From the NCBI GenBank assembly GCA_002224055.1, contig AZLU01000152.1, forward strand, positions 1-64,000: a stretch of DNA of 64,000 nt, written 5' to 3'. The notes under the pieces were generated by a model. The model did not search any database, was not told the DNA's origin, and was given only the letters and a program-made list of their open reading frames with translations. Made by a program: the position numbers and the translations under genes. Below are positions 57,827 to 64,000 of the stretch, piece by piece (position 1 is the first letter of the stretch; every line of letters begins with the position of its first letter). This DNA comes from Pezizomycotina sp. ARF18 (lineage: Eukaryota > Ascomycota).

Positions 57827-60800
57827 CTAGCCGCGTCGTCGCCAAAGTGGAAACCTTTTCTTAGCGACAGGTCGTCCTTGCTTCCTCTCCCGATAGCCAT
57901 ATCGTCTTCGCCTAGATCGACGCCCGTCCTCCGCTTCTTCTCCTTCTCGATAATCTCCCGCCGCTCAGCACGTCGGTCGTCGATTTCCTGCTGGCTAAGG
58001 TGACCGTAGCCGTTCCTCTCTTAAAGCACAGATCCAAGAGAGCACCCGCGTCGATAAACTTCCTCGGCGCCGTCTGGATGATCTGGAAAACGTCGATCGG
58101 TCGTTGACCGCCGGATAGCCGGTTCAGACACCTTGAACAGAGCAAGCGAAATCCGGAACAGAATCTTAGACCTTCATAGAAGAAGGCATCCCACACACGC
58201 AAGACCGTTTCGATCGGTAGATTCGAGATGAAGCCGCCTATGCAAAAATAATATTAGTCAACCTGCCAAATGTAGAACGTTGAAGGGCTTAAAGACAACT
58301 TACTCATCAGCCAACCCGCGGTACACAGGGTGATATCGGGAAGCTTAGTGTTGGTGAGAGTGATCGTAGAGCCATCCAAAGCAGTGCTGATCTTCGCCCA
58401 GACATGTGGCACAGATTCCTTACGCTCATCATCAAAACCTACAAAAGCACAAAATTAGCTACTGGAAGAGAAAAAAATAACATAATAATTCTTTTGCGAT
58501 CTCCTGAATACTTACACCTTGGTCAATGTTCGAGCCTTCCAAGCTAGTTTCGTGAGTTCCGGGAAGATACTGGTGGGTTATGATGTAAAGCATCCAAACG
58601 CCTTCTCTTCGTCCATGAACAGGAGAAGCATGCCCGCCCAGAAATTCAAACTTTGGCAGTAACCGATCCTCGGAACATAAATTGCGAAGGCGAGGAGCAC
58701 ACGTCTCAGCTTTTGAACCATGGAGTTTCGATGACCTTTGAGCCGGACTGCTTATGCTTGCTTACTCTGGTCGACCCGGAGGACCCTGCATTTGCGACTC
58801 CGGCTTGAAGTGTATGTTGTCCGGGAATGTTCTGTGGAGATCGCGTTCGATTAACTCCGCAGCCTCAGAGTTTGGAGGGCACCCTGGCTACGAGCTTCTG
58901 GTATAGTCTGGGTGCTTCAAAAGGTGCGTGCGTCCTCCAGCATACCAAAACCAAGCAGCTCCCCTCCATTCGGGCGGTATCCCCTTTCGGACGAAGCGTT
59001 CACCTTCGCAGACCTAGAGGAAATCTGACCGGACCTTCGTCTCCAAGAGCCAACCCCGATTCCTTCAGCAGTGCCTGCCATTTCTTCCGGCGCCTCTGCA
59101 ATGTTTCTTCGTAGGCATTACCCAAGCATCGTATTCCTCCAGGTCACCCACTGAGATTGTTTCTTGAAACCGTAACGATCTCTGGGAATTTTGCCGTATT
59201 ATCCATTATTGTGGGGTTGCGTGGCGGGGTGTCGATGCTCGTAGGGTCTATGTCGGCCATCTGACGGGCGGGACGGAGGAACATCCTCATTGATCGAAGG
59301 GTCCACTGTTTTAACATCCTCTTCCTCTTCCAGCATGGAGGGTTCTCGGGGTATTTTGGGCTTCTTCAACTCGTCCTGGAGCTGAGCGCGGGGATATCGA
59401 TAGCCAGCGTAGGCTCGGCCTCGCGCGCGGCTCCACATCTTCGGATATGCGTTCTTCCAGCGTCGGCGGTCTCGAGGGTGGCCTCGATGATGAAACTCCA
59501 CTGGCCCATTTCTTCACGACTGCATCGCCGTTTTACAGCAGAATCACCGTACCCTTTAGTACCAACCGGTGTACCGCTGCCCGTTCGTTTTTGGCGGTCT
59601 ATAATCGGATTCATGCTGGGATCGACATCATCGCCGTCACTTTCGTACATGCCAATCATATCCTCAACCGAAGTGTCTCCAGTTTCCGACGTTGAATTCG
59701 TCAGGTTCGAGTTCGATGTCGCGACAGACGACCTAGCCGTCCCCGGCTGACCGTGACTATGCAGAAGCGAGTTCTGAAGGGCGGTTCTGAAAGAAGAGCG
59801 TACCTCAGCTGCGGATTCGGGAGTTTGAGGTGGTGGAGTAGTAGATGTCGAGCGAAGTTGGGGAGACGGTGGCCGAGATCGCTGGGAGTGACTACTAGAG
59901 GGTAACGACGGGACTTGCGGAACCTGGGGATATCCATGTTCCTGAACAGCGCGGATGTGCTCTCTATGAGGCCTCGGAGCCGATGGTCTCCGACCCACAG
60001 CCGTCTGGCTCGGTGGTCTGCTATTTTGAAGATCGGGAAGCGAGGTCGAGGGCCGTGGGTTGCCGCTTGGTGTGGCGCTGGTCGGAGAGGTGGATTCCTG
60101 GCGGTCCTTGGCTATCGAGTTGAATGCGAGAGGCATCTGGATGATAGGTTTCGGTTCGTGGGGTCGCGGTTGCTGGGAGGGATCCGGGGTAGTCATACCG
60201 CGGGGAGGAAGCTGCTTCCCGCTCGGACTCTGTCGAACCCGTAGTCCCGGGGAGCCTGCGGGTGTTGAGAAGGATGCGGGTAATTCGGTCTCGGTGGAAG
60301 CCCATTCTGCCGTGGATCGCCCTCCTGGAATCTTCTTGCTGCCTCCGGACTGTAATCCCGTCTCTCTTGGCGTAGGTTTATATCCCCACCGTGCATCCTC
60401 ATACCTCATCCCTCGGTCCTCGCTGCATCATCATTTCTCTGTTCGGAGAAGGACCTCTAGAATTCTGGCGCTGGTAATTTTGATACTGCTCATGAGGACC
60501 CGAGGCCTCTGGTAGTTGTCAAATTGAGGGTGTGCAGGATGGGTTGCTGGCCGTGAGGGTGGGGAGGATGTGGATACGGATAATTAGGGCTATTATTGTG
60601 ATGGTGAGCAGCAGGATGGTGATGATTGGGAGGATGATTGTAAGGATGAGGTTGATTATGGGGGAATTGTCCATGCTGCTGTTGCTGCTGCTGATGTGGT
60701 GGGGGACGGTATTGGGGATGCTGTGGGTGCGGGTATTGTTGAGGATGTGGGGGATGTTGTTGTTGCTGGTATTGATCTTGTGAGTCTGACCGCTTGGGGA

Positions 60801-61713
60801 ATTCACGTTGATCGTTTGGCTGTTGCTGTTGTTGCTGTCCCCCTCGGGATTGTTCCTCTTTTTCTAGAATCTGTCCTCGGGGAAACATGTTTTGCGAAGT
60901 CGATGAAGAAGCAGGGGATGTCGGGCTCGAGTTGGATTGGTACTGATGGATTTGAGGTCGTTGCTGCTGCTGAGATGTTCCTGTTGCTGTTGCTGACCCA
61001 AAGAACCAGTCTCATGCATTGTCGTCATCATCCTCCCTTGTGAATCAGGTTGTGATTGAGCCCCTTCCTCCACTAGGGACCGATATTGTTGCTGCTGCTG
61101 CTGCTGCTGCTGTTCGTAATGATCCCCATGTTTGTAAATTCGTTTGGCTTTGAGACTGGGCTTGTCAGGAGCCGCTCTGCATTTCGTAACTGCCTGTGCA
61201 TTGTTGGACTGGCGTTTAGGCTGGCTCCTGACAGCGGCTGGAAGGTTGTGTCAATGCTCTGACCATTCAGCGTTTCGAAATTTTTCTGCGGCGTGCGCGG
61301 CTGGTGGCGGTGGTGGGTATTGTACCGAAGGTATTGCTGCTGTTGCGGTTGCTGTTCTAGTTGGCCGTGGCTCACCTGCTTGGGGAAATACACTCGGGTT
61401 CCTGTGTAAAGGGGCCGTCAACAATCACACCGTTGATGTCGTAGTCAATCGAAGCTGGGAGACGGGGGACAACGTTCTCGGCGTCTTCGGATCGAAGGCT
61501 GGCTCTTATTGTTTTGGAAGGAGAAGGAGGAAGGGAGGAGGAGGAGGAGGAGGTGAAGGTGTTTAGTTTCGGTAGAGGAGGAGTGATGGCGGCTGGCAAT
61601 TGATTTTGTTGATTTTGTTGTTGTTCTAGTCGCCCTAGCTGAGTGTGGTGGTCCAACCCCGTGACGTAGATATCCGCCGTTGGATCGCGTGGGAGAGGTT
61701 GTATGGCAGTCAT
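57827..61713 (-). CDS. TBC-domain Rab GTPase-activating protein
   Basis: TBC proteins switch off Rab GTPases; the closest pattern I know is yeast Gyp3/Msb3. The start [19 protein letters not shown] is the first ATG of the frame, at 61713. About 600 residues of low-complexity Gln/His/Pro/Ser sequence follow (60490-61570). A Pro/Ser-rich stretch comes next (59370-60410), with [20 protein letters not shown]. The TBC domain follows: [39 protein letters not shown] (near 58960), [52 protein letters not shown], an intron at about 58239-58305 with branch TTGACTAAT, then [18 protein letters not shown]. The tail [20 protein letters not shown] ends [12 protein letters not shown]. Many one-base frame jumps occur; the glutamine finger motif GYCQS is intact. 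Confidence 0.88.
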
Positions 61714-62695
61714 GCTACTACTAATAATAATAATAAGAGGCAACAAAATAAATAAATAATAAATAAATAAATATAAATAAGACTAAAAAAAAAAAAGGGG
61801 AAAGAAAGAGGGCGGGAAATTCAAAAAAAAAAAAATGCACTACCAAACAAAAAAAGCAGGCACACCTTTTTTTTTTTTTACTACGCTACAGAAAGCAAAA
61901 AAAAAAATACTATTGGACGAAACGAGACAAGACTTTTGAGTGAGAAAAGGGGGTGCTAAGGGTTAAAAAGAAAAGAAAAGTAAAGCAATGTAAGGGCCTA
62001 GGTAAAGAGAGTAATAATAATATCAAAATATTATTAACTGTTTGTAGCCGGTAAAGGCCTAGTTAGAAAGGGAGGGATCTCGGAAAGGAGCCAAAAATGC
62101 CCTCCCCCGTCTGCTCCGCCGCTAATCTAAGGCCTAAAAGGAATGGACTGGCGAGATGATCGAAGGAAAAGAAGAGCGGATGGAATGGGCTCTATTGAAA
62201 AAACGAAGAGGAAGAAGGAAAAAAAAAAAAGAAAAAAAGTAAAAACAACAGGTAGGAGAAAATGACAGTTGCAAAGGACGAAGAAAAATAACAAAAATGG
62301 ATTCTAAAAGTAAGATAGAAGGACGGGATCGTAAGTGATTTTACTCCTTTTTTTCTCTCCCTCGTTCCCAATTGCGAGGTAAGATTGCTGAAAGTAATAA
62401 CAAAATAAACTTCTAGATCCTAAACACCTCCGTATCAGCCGGTTTGAAAAAGGTCGAAAAAAAGAGACCCGAGATATCCAAGGGAGAAGAGAAGAGAAGG
62501 AAAAAGCGAAGAAAAGCGAGTAAAGAGGGAGAAAAGGAAAAGACGAAAAGAACAGATAAATGATAAAGAGATAATTTGGAGCTACCAACTTACCTTATAG
62601 TTTAATTGACTTTGTTAATGTTAGGAATACTTATTGAATATAAGAGCAATTATCGTATCGTATACAGAGCACAGTTCGTCGAATTGAAAGCGACG
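61714..62695. promoter_or_regulatory. Shared divergent upstream region
   Basis: About 980 bases between the TBC gene (-) and the small plus-strand gene at 62696. It is purine-rich on the plus strand, with A/T runs and a CAAAAT/TAATA-rich part near 62000-62040. It should hold both promoters. No specific element is identifiable. Confidence 0.45.
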
Positions 62696-63193
62696 ATGTC
62701 TATACCTGAGGAGGAGAAGTTGTAAGTATATAGGGTTTTATTTTTGGATCCTTTCTTTTCTCCGTTAGTCCCTATTCTCCTGCTGAAGCGCCGCCTTTTC
62801 GCGATGTATTTTTTTTTGGCGTTAAATCAGTAAGGCTGTGAGAACTTCGAAACCGCCGCCTGTCTTGTTGTTTAAGGCCACCGAGACTCGCAAAAACCCT
62901 TGGAATAAACGAGCAGTATGTCCTTCTCATCCCGCTGCTATTATATTAAATATGCAATAGTAGTGATATATTATAGCCTTTGTTTCTTTCTGATCGTTGT
63001 TTTTTTTTTTATTCGTTTTTTAAAAATGTTTATTTTTATCTTTTTTTTATATCATCCCTCTTTTTCTTTTCTTTTGTTCTCTTTTTTCTTCTTCCTTTCT
63101 TTTTTTCTCTCCCAGCTTCGCTCAATTTCAAAACCAGGAAAGATACAGCGCCTGCAATTGATATTTATATTTTCACCGCAAATGCAGCGGTAA
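62696..63193 (+). CDS. Small three-exon hypothetical protein
   Basis: Not recognised. ATG 62696 begins MSIPEEEKF. Exon 1 (62696-62721) ends at a GTAAGT donor. Exon 2 (62831-62915) follows AATCAG and codes KAVRTSKPPPVLLFKATETR, then KNPWNKRA, ending at GTATGT. A candidate exon 3 (63116-63193, after CTCTCCCAG) reads LRSISKPGKIQRLQLIFIF and stops at 63191-63193, giving about 62 residues. Phases agree across both junctions. The first two exons have good splice signals and a basic, Pro-containing sequence. The third exon is less certain because it could also be the start of a longer protein. Confidence 0.5.
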
Positions 63194-64000
63194 ATAAAAG
63201 TAAATAAATGAGATATACGTACGTACTGCAGCAAGTCGATAAAACCGGCTCCTCTCTCCGCTCTCTTTTTCTTGCTCTCTCTCTCTTTCTCTGTCTTATA
63301 ACTCTATCTCTTGGTATAGAAGTAAAATTGAGAGGAATGGGTAGATATATGAGGTTGCAGTGTCCCTTGCGATTCAGGTGTGTTACCAATGTCCCTCGCT
63401 CAGCTTCTTGGTCTTGGGTGTGTACCCCATGTGGATCCACTTCACTCACACTGCCTAACAGAAGAGGCCCATACGGGTGTACCTGAATCCGCAATCTAAA
63501 AAAGAACAGAGGAAAAAAAAAAAAGATGGGTCAGCGGAAGGCAGACTAGGTAGACGGCAGAAGAAATTGGGAAAGAGCAAGAATGATTTCAGAGAGAAGA
63601 AAAAAAAAGGAAAAAAAAAAACAAAGGAAAAAGTGAGAGGAAGAAGAAAAAAAAAAAAGGAATTTGATAACAGCTATATATTGACCAGGATCAACCTCGC
63701 ACATATATTAATGGGAAGCAAAAAGGACCCTTTTTTTTTCCTTTTCCCACCGGCAAGGACAAATTTGATTTAACTGACTCAGAAAGAAATAAGAAATAAG
63801 GAGAGGAAAAATCACAAAAAAAAAAATATATATATATATATATATATTGTAGTTATTATTAAGAGAAAAAGGAAGGATCCAATCCAATATATATCGCTCC
63901 GTAAATTGCGGAGTGCTTTTTCCCCTTTGCTTAACAATATTCGGAAATTTTCGAGGGTAGAGAAAAAAAATATAGTGAAGGAGAGCGAGAAAGGGCGAGT
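63194..64000. other. Right end, mostly low complexity
   Basis: Purine-rich and T-rich runs dominate. On the minus strand at about 63390-63500 there is a short GC-richer patch with coding character (EVDPHGVHTQDQEAERG in one frame, GYTPKTKKLSEGHW in another). It may be an exon of a gene that extends past the window, but it is too short to identify. Confidence 0.4.
63826..63847. repeat. (TA)n dinucleotide repeat
   Basis: About eleven TA units after an A-run. Confidence 0.9.

Noticed and set aside
1-64000. LTR retrotransposon, Polinton or CRISPR-like array
   Set aside because: No long direct terminal repeats, integrase or reverse transcriptase motifs, capsid genes or regularly spaced repeats were seen.

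Overview
This looks like nuclear DNA of a filamentous ascomycete (Pezizomycotina-like). The evidence is short introns of about 50-200 bases with GT...AG ends and CTAAC/CTAAT-type branch sites, fungal-type conserved proteins, and a typical set of single-copy housekeeping genes. Spacing is loose: about ten recognisable genes in 64 kb, separated by AT-rich DNA full of A or T runs of 24-37 bases and CTTT microsatellites. Taxonomy below class cannot be decided from the sequence alone.

Layout. 1-5850 shows no convincing gene. 5898-7535 (-) is BCS1, the mitochondrial AAA chaperone for complex III. 8437-10946 (-) holds one or two unrecognised soluble proteins, and 12658-14528 (-) two unrecognised membrane proteins. 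14.6-19.6 kb is mostly empty. 19631-20404 (-) may be another membrane protein. 21591-23790 (+) is MUS81, preceded by an imperfect trinucleotide tract. 24783-25948 (+) is riboflavin synthase RIB5, convergent with the rRNA-processing helicase RRP3 at 26277-27962 (-). 28.6-29.6 kb carries a perfect 26-bp hairpin and a 601-bp foldback MITE. 30663-32268 (+) encodes an unusual non-secreted trypsin-fold protein with an RS-rich leader and an intact His-Asp-Ser triad; it is the best candidate in the window for something undescribed. 33105-34531 (+) is SSF1 (ribosome biogenesis). 36396-36821 (-) is a 5-hydroxyisourate hydrolase with a PTS2-like leader. 36.8-47 kb is mostly gene-poor and contains a diverged direct duplication. 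47043-49187 (+) resembles the IFH1/CRF1 coactivators of ribosomal protein genes. 52024-52707 (-) is an E2 ubiquitin-conjugating enzyme, 53508-55540 (-) an S6K-like AGC kinase, and 57827-61713 (-) a Gyp3/Msb3-like TBC Rab-GAP with a long Q/H/P-rich N-terminus. A small three-exon gene (62696-63193, +) diverges from it.

Functional links. RRP3, SSF1, the IFH1/CRF1-like protein and the S6K-like kinase all belong to the growth/ribosome-production programme, but their dispersed positions and mixed strands argue against a cluster.

Main caveat: almost every conserved gene carries several one-base frame jumps, most often a missing base in a short homopolymer, while catalytic motifs stay intact. This looks more like uncorrected consensus error than gene decay, so exact starts, ends and exon boundaries are approximate. 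The long protease frame (1.35 kb without a break) stands out against this background.
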